Positions 1 through 5,685 are shown, counted from the stretch's first letter. The stretch: DNA of 6,121 bases from Nitrososphaerales archaeon TH5895 (GCA_014523695.1 JAATVS010000132.1:1-6121); one strand, 5' to 3'. A program made the numbers and translations. Notes: generated from the letters alone by a model not told the origin.

Positions 1-98
1 GAGTTTCGAAAGGCAGAACTGGAATCTACAATGATGACTGCGCTCACTGCATATAATATGATTCAATTCCTCAAATCTAAAGTCTCATTTTGTCCCGT

Positions 99-905
99 TC
101 ACTTTTCAAGGAATTCATGCAATATTTCGCTAAAAATGGCGGGTTTCTCAGCAAACGGGGCGTGACCAGCATCTTCTACGATTTCAAGCACGGAGTTTTC
201 GATCGTTTGTTCAAACAATTTTGAATGTCCAACTGGTATCAAATTGTCGTTTTTACCCCATATGATTAGAGAGCGGATATCGCTTATTTCTTTTAACCGG
301 TCTAGGCCAATTTGTGTGGTGGTACTATTGAGAAACGCTGATTCAAAGGCATGCTTTGCTCCTGGTCTATTGATTCTATTTATGAAAACCTCAACCAATA
401 TTGGAAATACTCTCCAGGACTGAGCAACTAATTGTTCGAATACTTTCTTTAGCTTTTCAGGGGATGCACTGACCGCTGCTTCAAGATACTCATTTAGTAA
501 AGGAGTAGGTTTATCAAGCATTCCTGATGAATCTATTAACACCAAACTATCCACTATGCTCCGATTTCGAATCGCTATTTCAGCTGCAATATAACCTCCA
601 AGAGAATGACCTATGATTGTTGTCTTACCATCGTCAATTTGAATGGAAGTCATGAAATCTAAAACAAATTCTCTGAAAGTATTTATTGTATAATTGAGAT
701 GAGGCAAGTCGCTATCACCGAACCCTATTAAATCGACAGCTACTGTATGATAGTGTCTTGAGAACGCTTCTGGAAGATCCACCCATCTGTCCGACGAGGA
801 ACCAAGGCCATGAAGAAACAAAAGATGCTTAGAGCCTCCGCTTCTTTCTCCAAATTCCCTATACCTTATATTGGAACCTTTTATTGTTAGCCTGCGATCG
901 ACCAT
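99..905 (-). CDS. alpha/beta-fold hydrolase, cytoplasmic
   Basis: A 268-residue single-domain alpha/beta hydrolase of the Abhydrolase_1/6 type; the family cleaves esters, lactones or C-C bonds. The oxyanion-hole motif LHGLG is at residues 31-35, the nucleophile elbow GHSLGG at 99-104 (Ser101), the acid in GKNDNLIP at about 217-224 (Asp220) and the catalytic His in DAGHAPFAEKP (His248). The triad is therefore complete, and the usual DLIGFGDSD strand-turn is at 58-66. Residues about 130-200 form the variable cap that sets substrate choice. There is no signal peptide or membrane segment, so it should act in the cytoplasm. The length is normal for the family. The ATG at 905 immediately precedes the first beta strand and has no Shine-Dalgarno sequence, which fits a leaderless or short-leader mRNA. 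It lies about 200 bp downstream of the membrane-protein gene on the same strand. The substrate cannot be read from sequence; this overall pattern is shared by meta-cleavage hydrolases, haloperoxidase-like enzymes and lipases. Confidence 0.94.
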   Translation of the reverse strand: MVDRRLTIKGSNIRYREFGERSGGSKHLLFLHGLGSSSDRWVDLPEAFSRHYHTVAVDLIGFGDSDLPHLNYTINTFREFVLDFMTSIQIDDGKTTIIGHSLGGYIAAEIAIRNRSIVDSLVLIDSSGMLDKPTPLLNEYLEAAVSASPEKLKKVFEQLVAQSWRVFPILVEVFINRINRPGAKHAFESAFLNSTTTQIGLDRLKEISDIRSLIIWGKNDNLIPVGHSKLFEQTIENSVLEIVEDAGHAPFAEKPAIFSEILHEFLEK

Positions 906-936
906 TCTATTTATTGCTATTTACGGTCTGAATACT

Positions 937-946
937 TATTATTTGT
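937..946 (-). promoter_or_regulatory. possible TATA-like element of the hydrolase gene
   Basis: On the minus strand this reads AAATAATAAG. Its centre is about 36 bases before the ATG at 905, which would give a leader of roughly 8-10 bases. It is only a loose match to an archaeal TATA box in AT-rich surroundings, so this is a weak call. It also lies just downstream of the small reading frame ending at 960. Confidence 0.2.
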
Positions 947-959
947 GAGTTATCTTGCA

Positions 960-1089
960 TTAAATGAAAACTTTGTAGATTGTATCAAAGATAGTGATAA
1001 AGGCGAATATGACCGGTAGTTGTTCACTCCTGGTCTTCTTCTCCTCCCTTCTTTTGGAATATGATCAAATCCCTCTTTGTGTCAAGCAT
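960..1089 (-). pseudogene. possible small single-helix membrane protein, frameshifted or lacking a normal start
   Basis: Two overlapping minus-strand frames together look like one small protein. The first begins with ATG at 1089, 18 bases after the stop of the upstream membrane-protein gene, and runs 21 codons (MLDTKRDLIIF...) to a TGA at 1024-1026. The second is open from 1064 to a TAA at 960-962 and gives 34 residues: a basic/acidic stretch (KRREEKKTRSEQ), then a hydrophobic segment (LPVIFAFITIFDTIYKVFI) ending the protein. The second frame has no ATG, GTG or TTG. A one-base slip near the CAAAAGAAGG tract at about 1047-1056 would join them into a protein of about 43 residues. The charged-then-hydrophobic layout is typical of small membrane proteins, but short frames arise by chance, so the call is tentative. 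The alternative is non-coding spacer. Confidence 0.27.
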
Positions 1090-1107
1090 TAGCCACTAAG
1101 CTTAAAG

Positions 1108-2517
1108 CTAGGCGCCGACTGTTCTGTCATCCTTTTTTCCTCTAGTCTCACTAATTATCAAGTCCATATATTGTCTAACTTCGTTAACATCTAACATTGA
1201 AGGTTCTACTCCTGTTTCTTTTCCCATAGCATCTGCGTGTTGGTGGATTAGTTTTTCAAGCTTTCGCATAATCTCTGCGTTGTCTTGTGCACTACCTAAA
1301 GTATCTAGCAGAGCATACTCCTTTGCATATTTTCTGGCTAACTGACGCAATTCTGCATCCTGGGCCACCGACAGCGCGACAGAGTATATTCCTAAGCTAA
1401 AGAGAAAAGAAGCAAGCACAAGAAAGGCACGTTGGATTGCTCCAAAGGGTGGATAAGAATTGTTGGTTATCCAGTTATTGGTCGTTGGAGAAATTAAAAT
1501 GGTTGCCACTGCTGCTATAATCAAATAGTTAATGATCTTAATACGAGAAGAAGTAATTTGCCGTCCAAGTGTTTTTGCTACTAAAATAAAGGCATAAGCT
1601 ATTACAAAATCAGCTGCAACCCATCCTGCGGTACCTATTACCCTAAAGATAAGGAACTGGGACTCCATATATACCATTTCACTTCCAGTTGACTTTAAAA
1701 ATTGAGGACCAAATACCCCTGTTAAAAAAAGTACAGGTGGTAAAATTATAATTGTCCAAAATTTTGCACTTCCTATCTGATCCTTAAAATAACGAAGGAA
1801 AAATGCAACACCAACTATTTCTGCGATAGCAATGGCAGTAACCTGAGGGACAAGAAACCCATAGAGATGAATGATAAGTTCTGTACTAGTCAATTGTCTG
1901 TGTGCCATGGAATTGCTAGCGGGGTAATTTGGATCTATGGAGGGTGGTCTTGAAACGACTAATTGCTTTATATCAAGTGTAATAGCAACTGTCGTGCTGA
2001 TGCAAAGGAGCATCGATGATACGGCAAATGCCAATATCATGATATAGTGTCGCTTGTTGGTACTCGAATTGAACCATGACAAGAATTTGTAAGTGCGAAA
2101 ACCAAGGAACAAGATGGCTACTGCACTTATTACGAGAAGTAGAATCAGCAGGTAAGTGCTATATTGTGAAAATAACACCATTTCAACAATGATAGCTCCA
2201 AAGACGACTAAAAGTGCATAAAGAAAAATAGGTGTTGCCTTGTACAGCCTATTAAAAAACGAAGGAGCCTCAAGCTCTTTGCGCAATGCAACCATATAAT
2301 GTCTAAGGGCATACAGACCTGCAAAAAATACAGTGATACTCATTGTTATAAATAATATTACACCAAAAGTAGAAGTAAGAGGCTTTCCCAAAACGTCAAA
2401 AAAGGTGCCAAAGATTACATCGGTCATTATTATGGCCCAAGCAATAAACGTCATCAAATAAGTTTTTTTGTTAATGATACTTGTAGTAACTAGCCATGGC
2501 ATTTTTGTAGTCGACAC
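1108..2517 (-). CDS. multi-pass membrane protein of unknown function (about 10 helices) with cytoplasmic helical tail
   Basis: A 469-residue integral membrane protein. Hydrophobic segments lie at about residues 20-40, 50-71, 96-116, 120-140, 158-181, 214-241, 253-270, 288-314, 328-343 and 362-385, so about ten membrane helices. A longer polar loop at about 185-212 (PPSIDPNYPASNS) separates helices 5 and 6, and a short polar loop (PTTNNWITNNSYPPFG, 344-359) precedes the last helix. The final 80 residues are charged and probably helical (ELRQLARKYAKEYALLD, MRKLEKLIHQ), forming a tail that could oligomerise or bind a partner. I recognise no catalytic motif, transporter signature or cofactor site. 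From memory, proteins with a similar SYPPFG-loop plus AQDAELRQ-tail pattern occur repeatedly in Nitrososphaera-type genomes, but I could not check this. The start shown is GTG at 2517; ATG at 2502 (residue 6) is the alternative. The gene has its own promoter region with a palindrome, and a Shine-Dalgarno sequence spaced 13 bases from the GTG. Confidence 0.9.
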   Translation of the reverse strand: MSTTKMPWLVTTSIINKKTYLMTFIAWAIIMTDVIFGTFFDVLGKPLTSTFGVILFITMSITVFFAGLYALRHYMVALRKELEAPSFFNRLYKATPIFLYALLVVFGAIIVEMVLFSQYSTYLLILLLVISAVAILFLGFRTYKFLSWFNSSTNKRHYIMILAFAVSSMLLCISTTVAITLDIKQLVVSRPPSIDPNYPASNSMAHRQLTSTELIIHLYGFLVPQVTAIAIAEIVGVAFFLRYFKDQIGSAKFWTIIILPPVLFLTGVFGPQFLKSTGSEMVYMESQFLIFRVIGTAGWVAADFVIAYAFILVAKTLGRQITSSRIKIINYLIIAAVATILISPTTNNWITNNSYPPFGAIQRAFLVLASFLFSLGIYSVALSVAQDAELRQLARKYAKEYALLDTLGSAQDNAEIMRKLEKLIHQHADAMGKETGVEPSMLDVNEVRQYMDLIISETRGKKDDRTVGA

Positions 2518-2530
2518 ATCATTATATACT

Positions 2531-2535
2531 CTCCT
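2531..2535 (-). promoter_or_regulatory. Shine-Dalgarno sequence AGGAG with conflicting start codons
   Basis: AGGAG on the minus strand is followed after 8 bases by ATG at 2522, after 13 bases by the in-frame GTG at 2517 and after 28 bases by the in-frame ATG at 2502. The best-spaced ATG (2522, followed by a second ATG at 2519) is in a different frame and reads only ten codons (MMCRLQKCHG) to a TAG ending at 2490, overlapping the start of the membrane-protein gene. Either GTG 2517 is used with loose spacing, or the short frame is a translated overlapping leader. Confidence 0.5.
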
Positions 2536-2544
2536 ATATACGTT

Positions 2545-2561
2545 TTCAGCAAATTGCTGAA
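2545..2561. promoter_or_regulatory. 17-bp palindrome, candidate operator of the membrane-protein gene
   Basis: Perfect 8-bp arms TTCAGCAA and TTGCTGAA flank a single central base. The element sits 28-44 bases before the GTG start at 2517, between a TATA-like stretch (2565-2580) and the Shine-Dalgarno sequence (2531-2535). That position overlaps the expected transcription start if the upstream TATA is used, and abuts a second TATATA (2535-2540) if that one is used. Dyads of this size are typical of dimeric helix-turn-helix regulators. The regulator is not encoded in this window. Confidence 0.5.
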
Positions 2562-2564
2562 CTG

Positions 2565-2580
2565 CTTATACTTTTAAAAA
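2565..2580 (-). promoter_or_regulatory. candidate TATA box of the membrane-protein gene
   Basis: The minus strand reads TTTTTAAAAGTATAAG. A TATA box here would place transcription start near 2545-2550, inside the palindrome, and leave a leader of about 30 bases that includes the Shine-Dalgarno sequence. A second candidate, TATATA at 2535-2540, would instead give a start close to the GTG/ATG. The sequence alone does not decide between them. Confidence 0.35.
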
Positions 2581-2665
2581 CCAGATTTTGACCACAAGAT
2601 ATGCTTCATCATCAGCAATCTGATCCAAGGGTGTGCTGATACAGTTACAGAGAAAAATAATTTGA

Positions 2666-3001
2666 AAAATACCAAAACATTCCGATGGGGCACTATTATC
2701 TCATATTGTACATTTTCTTAGCGTAGAAAATGATAAGGTATTGTTAAGAAGGATCTGTGATAGCCTTCCGGATGAAGATGGTGTCAGTCTAATCAGCGAA
2801 TGGCTACTGAATGATGAGAAGACAGGACCCGTACCTCCAGCGTTAACTGGTTTGGCTATGTTCGTTGACCTGCCAGAAGGTAGAAATTATTTCCATGCTG
2901 AAGTTTCAGAAATGCTTACGGATATTGGTTTCATGAATATAGAAAAGAGGCCATTACGGGGTCCAGCAGAAGTCATAATAGGACATAAGCAAAAGAAATA
3001 G
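2666..3001 (+). pseudogene. C-terminal remnant of an O-methyltransferase (Methyltransf_2 type)
   Basis: An open frame of about 111 codons ending in TAG matches the C-terminal third of SAM-dependent O-methyltransferases of the acetylserotonin/TcmN class (normally about 330-350 residues). Recognisable in order are ALLSHIVH, LLRRICDSLPDEDG, the strand with EWLLNDEKTGPVPPAL, the EGRNYFHAEVSEMLTDIGF helix region and the terminal strand GPAEVIIGHK. The N-terminal winged-helix dimerisation domain and the glycine-rich SAM-binding loop are absent: an in-frame TGA at 2663-2665 closes the frame, and no such motif is seen upstream. The usual catalytic His-Asp (LHDW) reads VHFL here, so His is kept and Asp is lost. 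The only possible start inside is TTG at 2741, in the middle of the fold. The flanking bases on the left instead belong to the promoter of the divergent membrane-protein gene. It is best read as a gene truncated by deletion and now decaying. A short stretch in another frame at 2641-2670 may be a further trace, but that is weak. Confidence 0.82.
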
Positions 3002-3051
3002 TCAACTGTCAAGTCTGCCGTATTTGCAGGTACTGAGTTAACCGGTGCAAT

Positions 3052-3909
3052 CTAGTGTGTCGAGTTGCTGACTTTTGTAGCATTGATGATTAGTTCAGCT
3101 ATCTCCTCAGGGTGTGCTACAGGCGACATATGACTAGAGTTAAGCGAGAGAGTAGTCGCATTCATTCGTTCTGCAGAAATTCGTTGTATTTCTGGAGGTA
3201 TCAGACGATCATTCTCGGATATCTGATACCAAGTTGGGAGCTGTTTCCATGCTGGAGGACCGGATGCTTCTGCAATAATAGATTGATTAAATGGTTTCTG
3301 TACAATGGCCAAAATATTAGCATCAGCCGAATCGACGTCTTGAGCAAACGATTCATGGAATCTATTTGGATTAAAGTACAAAAATCCGGCGCTATCATTT
3401 GCAATGCTCTCAAAATAAGTCTTTGAAAATTCCGCTGGAATCTTTTCAAAGAAAGTATTGCCTGTTTCCCCCTCATCAGGAGCAAGTGCGGCAATGTAGA
3501 CAAGACCAGTGACATTAGGATTATTATAGCCAGCATTTGTAATTACCTCTCCACCATATGAATGTCCAACAAGAATTGCAGGTCCGCCAATCCGTTCAAC
3601 TGCGCGCTCTACTGTAGCGACGTCATTTTCCAGAGAATGTAGAGGTAGCTGTGCAGCTATGACTCTGTGTCCTGCATCAGTTAGAATAGGTATTACTTTG
3701 CTCCATACGGAACCATCGCTCCATGAACCATGGACTAAAACTATGCTCTTGTTAATCCCTGACATCGAATCCAATGAGTCGGATATTATCGAAGTATCGT
3801 TCTCAAGGCTAGCAAATCCTCTAAATTTAATAGGAGCAAAACTCGTAATAAGCAGAACGCCTAAGCTTGCCAAGACCACAGATTCTGTCTGTTTAAAAGC
3901 CTCTGTCAT
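3052..3909 (-). CDS. membrane-anchored or secreted alpha/beta hydrolase (EstC-like esterase)
   Basis: 285 residues when started at ATG 3909. Residues 9-26 (ESVVLASLGVLLITSFAP) are a hydrophobic signal or anchor; no lipobox Cys follows, so the domain is probably outside the membrane and held by an uncleaved anchor or released. The hydrolase domain follows a short linker: VLVHGSW at 57-63 (oxyanion hole), GHSYGG at 115-120 (Ser117), SENDRLIPPE at 231-240 (Asp234) and SSHMSPVAHPEE at 258-269 (His260), a complete triad. Features such as HGSWSDGSVWSKVIPIL, YIAALAPDEGE and HMSPVAHPEEIAELI are shared by EstC-like esterases, which act on small or aromatic esters; the substrate here is unknown. The frame is open upstream to an ATG at 4005, which would add 32 residues, but a strong TATA box centred about 25 bases before 3909 argues for the shorter, leaderless start. 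It is not closely related to the hydrolase at 99-905. It converges with the methyltransferase remnant, 50 bp away. Confidence 0.93.
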   Translation of the reverse strand: MTEAFKQTESVVLASLGVLLITSFAPIKFRGFASLENDTSIISDSLDSMSGINKSIVLVHGSWSDGSVWSKVIPILTDAGHRVIAAQLPLHSLENDVATVERAVERIGGPAILVGHSYGGEVITNAGYNNPNVTGLVYIAALAPDEGETGNTFFEKIPAEFSKTYFESIANDSAGFLYFNPNRFHESFAQDVDSADANILAIVQKPFNQSIIAEASGPPAWKQLPTWYQISENDRLIPPEIQRISAERMNATTLSLNSSHMSPVAHPEEIAELIINATKVSNSTH

Positions 3910-3928
3910 ATCACAAATAACTAACACG

Positions 3929-3938
3929 TATTTATAAA
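3929..3938 (-). promoter_or_regulatory. archaeal TATA box of the anchored hydrolase
   Basis: The minus strand reads TTTATAAATA, a near-ideal archaeal TATA box. Its centre lies about 25 bases upstream of the A of ATG 3909, so transcription should begin at or next to that codon and the mRNA would be leaderless. This is the main reason for preferring start 3909 over ATG 4005, which lies upstream of the promoter. Confidence 0.7.
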
Positions 3939-4005
3939 GATAGATAACATAAGCAGTACGCAAAAGTACTGTTCGATTCAGACAGGCATTTGACGCATAA
4001 CGCAT

Positions 4006-4058
4006 AAGGTAGGCAAACCAGGATTCAGGCGATTCTTCTTTCCTGGTTGTTCTACCTT
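4006..4058 (+). repeat. interrupted inverted repeat / stem-loop followed by a T run
   Basis: Outer arms AAGGTAG (4006-4012) and CTACCTT (4052-4058) and inner arms AACCAGGA (4016-4023) and TCCTGGTT (4041-4048) are both perfect. They are separated by 3 bases on each side, where G4013 can pair with U4051 in RNA. The loop is 17 bases. Read on the plus strand the stem is followed at once by T residues (TTTTT at 4057-4061), as in an intrinsic terminator, yet no plus-strand gene lies to its left closer than the methyltransferase remnant. It could be a terminator for an unseen plus-strand RNA, a structured RNA or a protein-binding dyad. A mobile-element end is possible but has no other support. Confidence 0.5.
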
Positions 4059-4066
4059 TTTATTAT

Positions 4067-4083
4067 ACCAAAAAACTTTTGGT
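4067..4083. repeat. second short inverted repeat ACCAAAA/TTTTGGT
   Basis: Perfect 7-bp arms with a 3-base loop (AAC), 8 bp right of the larger stem-loop. It is A/T-rich, so chance is a reasonable explanation, but its closeness to the larger structure makes the pair worth noting. Confidence 0.35.
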
Positions 4084-4224
4084 TTTGAATATCAATAATA
4101 CAAACTGATAGCAAAATCCGGGGTAGACGGCGTAAATCTCTTGGTACTATTCTATAGTGGGTATGGATAAAGTATCCTTATCGTACACCAAACGAAAAGA
4201 GAGTCATTCTAAAGATAAAGCCGG

Positions 4225-4295
4225 AAAAAGTATTTCATCAACAACCACCTAGGTAATTTAATAGTCGCAGTTCTTCCGTCCATATCTAGGTTGTT
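4225..4295 (-). terminator. candidate terminator of the HhH/membrane-protein gene
   Basis: Starting 4 bases after the stop codon, the minus strand has AACAACC (4289-4295) pairing with GGTTGTT (4240-4246), extendable by TAG/CTA with a 3-base bulge. After this come about ten bases and then TTTTT (4225-4229). Archaeal termination relies mainly on the U-tract, and the loop here is long, so confidence is moderate to low. Confidence 0.35.
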
Positions 4296-4299
4296 TATG

Positions 4300-5049
4300 T
4301 TAGAGATTAAGAAATAATCCAGTAGCAAATTCTGCCATAATGAAGATGATAACAAATTGCAATATCGTCTGGACTGCAACCACTCTGACATATCTTTTCA
4401 TTAGGACTTGAATCCTTGACATTTCTGGGACACTTTTTTTCATTTCAAAGTAGATGCGAAGATTTGTCGGTAGTAGTACCCCCAGTCCAAGTATAAACAT
4501 CGCAGAAACTATCGCCAAGACTGCGGAGATCCAGTAGCCGATTGGTGGATTGAGAGTAATCAAACCTAGTTCTGAAGCAAGAAAATAGCCCGCAGTTGTA
4601 GTGACAGCAGCAACAGTTGGCATATAAAAGACCATTTTTGGCATAAGCCAAGAAATAACTTCCTTACGTGTTGAAAGGTTCACGTTTCTAAGTATCGGAC
4701 CAAGCAAAAAGACCATAAATATATCAGTCCCAGTCCAAAGTATGGCTGTAAAAACATGTACGTAGTTAAGAAGGAGTAGATTAGCACTAAGAATCGCGAC
4801 GATAAGCGCTACAACTGGAATAAGAACCCAAAGGTTAGATCGAATAGAGATTTCGGGAGGTTGCTGCTTTAGAGAATCGTCAATACTGAGTGCTATAGAG
4901 AGATCCTCTGCCGAAATGTCATATAGTCTTTCTACATCGAACTGATGATTAATGAGTATCTCCTTTAAACCATTTGGAATATCCAATATATTTATCCTGT
5001 TGTTAACTTGGTTGCTATTTTCATCATTTGTTGAATCATTCAAATTCAA
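4300..5049 (-). CDS. helix-hairpin-helix-like N-terminus fused to a CopD/DUF2269-like membrane domain
   Basis: 249 residues. After a polar, Asn-rich leader (1-18), residues about 20-57 (ILDIPNGLKEILINHQF, then YDISAEDLSIALSID) have the spacing of a helix-hairpin-helix or SAM-like domain, a fold used for DNA or protein contacts. Five membrane helices follow at about 73-93, 95-119, 138-158, 169-194 and 222-246. Helix 2 contains YVHVFTAILWTGTDIF (His98, Trp105, Gly107) and ends in LGPIL, the H-x6-W-x-G pattern of CopD/DUF2269-like membrane proteins, where His may bind haem or metal. The family match is from pattern only and the function is unknown. No ATG is available: starts are TTG 5049 or TTG 5043, and the frame stays open upstream to 5133 without a standard start. 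A TATA-like TATAGGT (5065-5071) is centred about 25 bases before 5043, which would suit a leaderless start at that second TTG. The stop is TAA. It is 91 bp downstream of the TPR gene on the same strand. Confidence 0.88.
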   Translation of the reverse strand: MNLNDSTNDENSNQVNNRINILDIPNGLKEILINHQFDVERLYDISAEDLSIALSIDDSLKQQPPEISIRSNLWVLIPVVALIVAILSANLLLLNYVHVFTAILWTGTDIFMVFLLGPILRNVNLSTRKEVISWLMPKMVFYMPTVAAVTTTAGYFLASELGLITLNPPIGYWISAVLAIVSAMFILGLGVLLPTNLRIYFEMKKSVPEMSRIQVLMKRYVRVVAVQTILQFVIIFIMAEFATGLFLNL

Positions 5050-5412
5050 AACTATTAGATGTAAACCTATACTGGCGTGAGACAGATAATAGCAGGAGGT
5101 AAATAGGCGGTAGCATGATGATAATTCGGCAGGCTACTAACTATATGGCTTCAACAATACTCTTAAACCTCTGAATATTTTTGATCTTACCAAAGTCAGG
5201 GTCGTTCTTGGCTGTTTCTTTGTATTTATCATCAAAGCGAATTACCGATTCGAGTATGTTTAATGGATCAACAATCTTGCCCCATAAGCAAAAGAGACAT
5301 GATATGTTATACAACGCATTGATGTCTTTAGGATTACGTTTCATTATCATATCATAGTATGTTATTGCTTTGTCGAAATCTCCAAGCTTGGCCAGCGCAA
5401 TACCAATACTAT

Positions 5413-5475
5413 CCAGAGCAGGAATGTGATTCGGGTCAATTTTTAATGCTTCTTCATAGCACTCCAAAGCTTGTT
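5413..5475 (-). repeat. TPR internal direct repeat, copy 1
   Basis: A 63-base segment encoding QALECYEEALKIDPNHIPAL plus flanking bases. It differs from the copy 210 bases to the right at only two positions (5450 and 5464), while the sequence between the copies has diverged freely. The distance equals 70 codons, two TPR units. Confidence 0.9.
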
Positions 5476-5622
5476 TAGCGTTATCATGCTTTAGAAAAGC
5501 GTTCCCTTTACTAACAATGATATCTGGATCATTTGGAGATGAATTCAATGATCTATCTCTTTCAAAATATGTCTTTGCTTTACGGTTTTCATGGATATCC
5601 TCTAGTACCCGACCGCTTCTAA

Positions 5623-5685
5623 CCAGAGCAGGAATGTGATTCGGGTCAATTTTTAATGCCTCTTCATAGCACTTCAAAGCTTGTT
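5623..5685 (-). repeat. TPR internal direct repeat, copy 2
   Basis: The partner of 5413-5475, encoding QALKCYEEALKIDPNHIPAL, with 61 of 63 bases identical. One difference is silent (GCC/GCT side at 5660) and one changes Glu to Lys (5674). It contains the TTG at 5677, the only candidate start of the intact part of the frame. Confidence 0.9.

Larger units (their letters stand above)
3939..4299. other. intergenic region without a gene
   Basis: About 360 bases between the promoter of the anchored hydrolase and the stop of the HhH/membrane protein. I see no coding frame with protein-like composition on either strand. It holds a tandem heptamer CGCATAA (3994-4000 and 4001-4007), two inverted repeats (4006-4058 and 4067-4083) and a terminator-like structure at its right end (4225-4295). 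The stretch 4084-4224 shows nothing recognisable. Confidence 0.6.

Noticed and set aside
1..165. Plus-strand frame open from the left edge (EFRKAELESTMMTALTAYNM...) to a TGA at 163-165
   Set aside because: It would overlap the hydrolase gene by 67 bases tail to tail, and its residues beyond base 85 look non-protein-like. Two other plus frames also enter from the edge and stop at 34 and 56. The evidence cannot choose between the end of a gene and spacer.
1021..1056. Pyrimidine-rich run on the plus strand (CTCCTGG...CTTCTTTT) as a regulatory tract
   Set aside because: It is explained by Lys/Glu/Arg codons of the possible small protein on the minus strand and has no placement relative to a plus-strand gene.
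2741..3001. Functional 86-residue protein starting at TTG 2741
   Set aside because: Homologous methyltransferase sequence continues upstream of the TTG in the same frame, so the TTG is an internal Leu codon of a truncated gene, not a start.
3112..3426. Plus-strand open frame of 104 codons opposite the anchored hydrolase
   Set aside because: Composition is Cys/Trp/Ile/Arg-rich with no domain pattern, and it lies fully antisense to a gene with an intact catalytic triad.
3201..3536. Minus-strand alternative frame of 111 codons inside the anchored hydrolase
   Set aside because: It is an out-of-frame shadow of the hydrolase with no independent signals.
3659..3937. Plus-strand open frame of 92 codons opposite the start of the anchored hydrolase
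   Set aside because: It is antisense to the N-terminal coding region and promoter, with no protein-like motif or ribosome-binding site.
4006..4083. Insertion sequence or MITE bounded by inverted repeats
   Set aside because: No target-site duplication, transposase remnant or second copy is visible in this window.
4209..4391. Minus-strand 60-codon frame running past the end of the HhH/membrane protein
   Set aside because: Its first half overlaps the final membrane helix in another frame and the rest crosses the terminator-like structure. There is no independent evidence.
4445..4651. Minus-strand 68-codon Cys-rich frame inside the HhH/membrane protein
   Set aside because: The Cys and Tyr richness comes from reading membrane-helix codons out of frame; there is no start signal.
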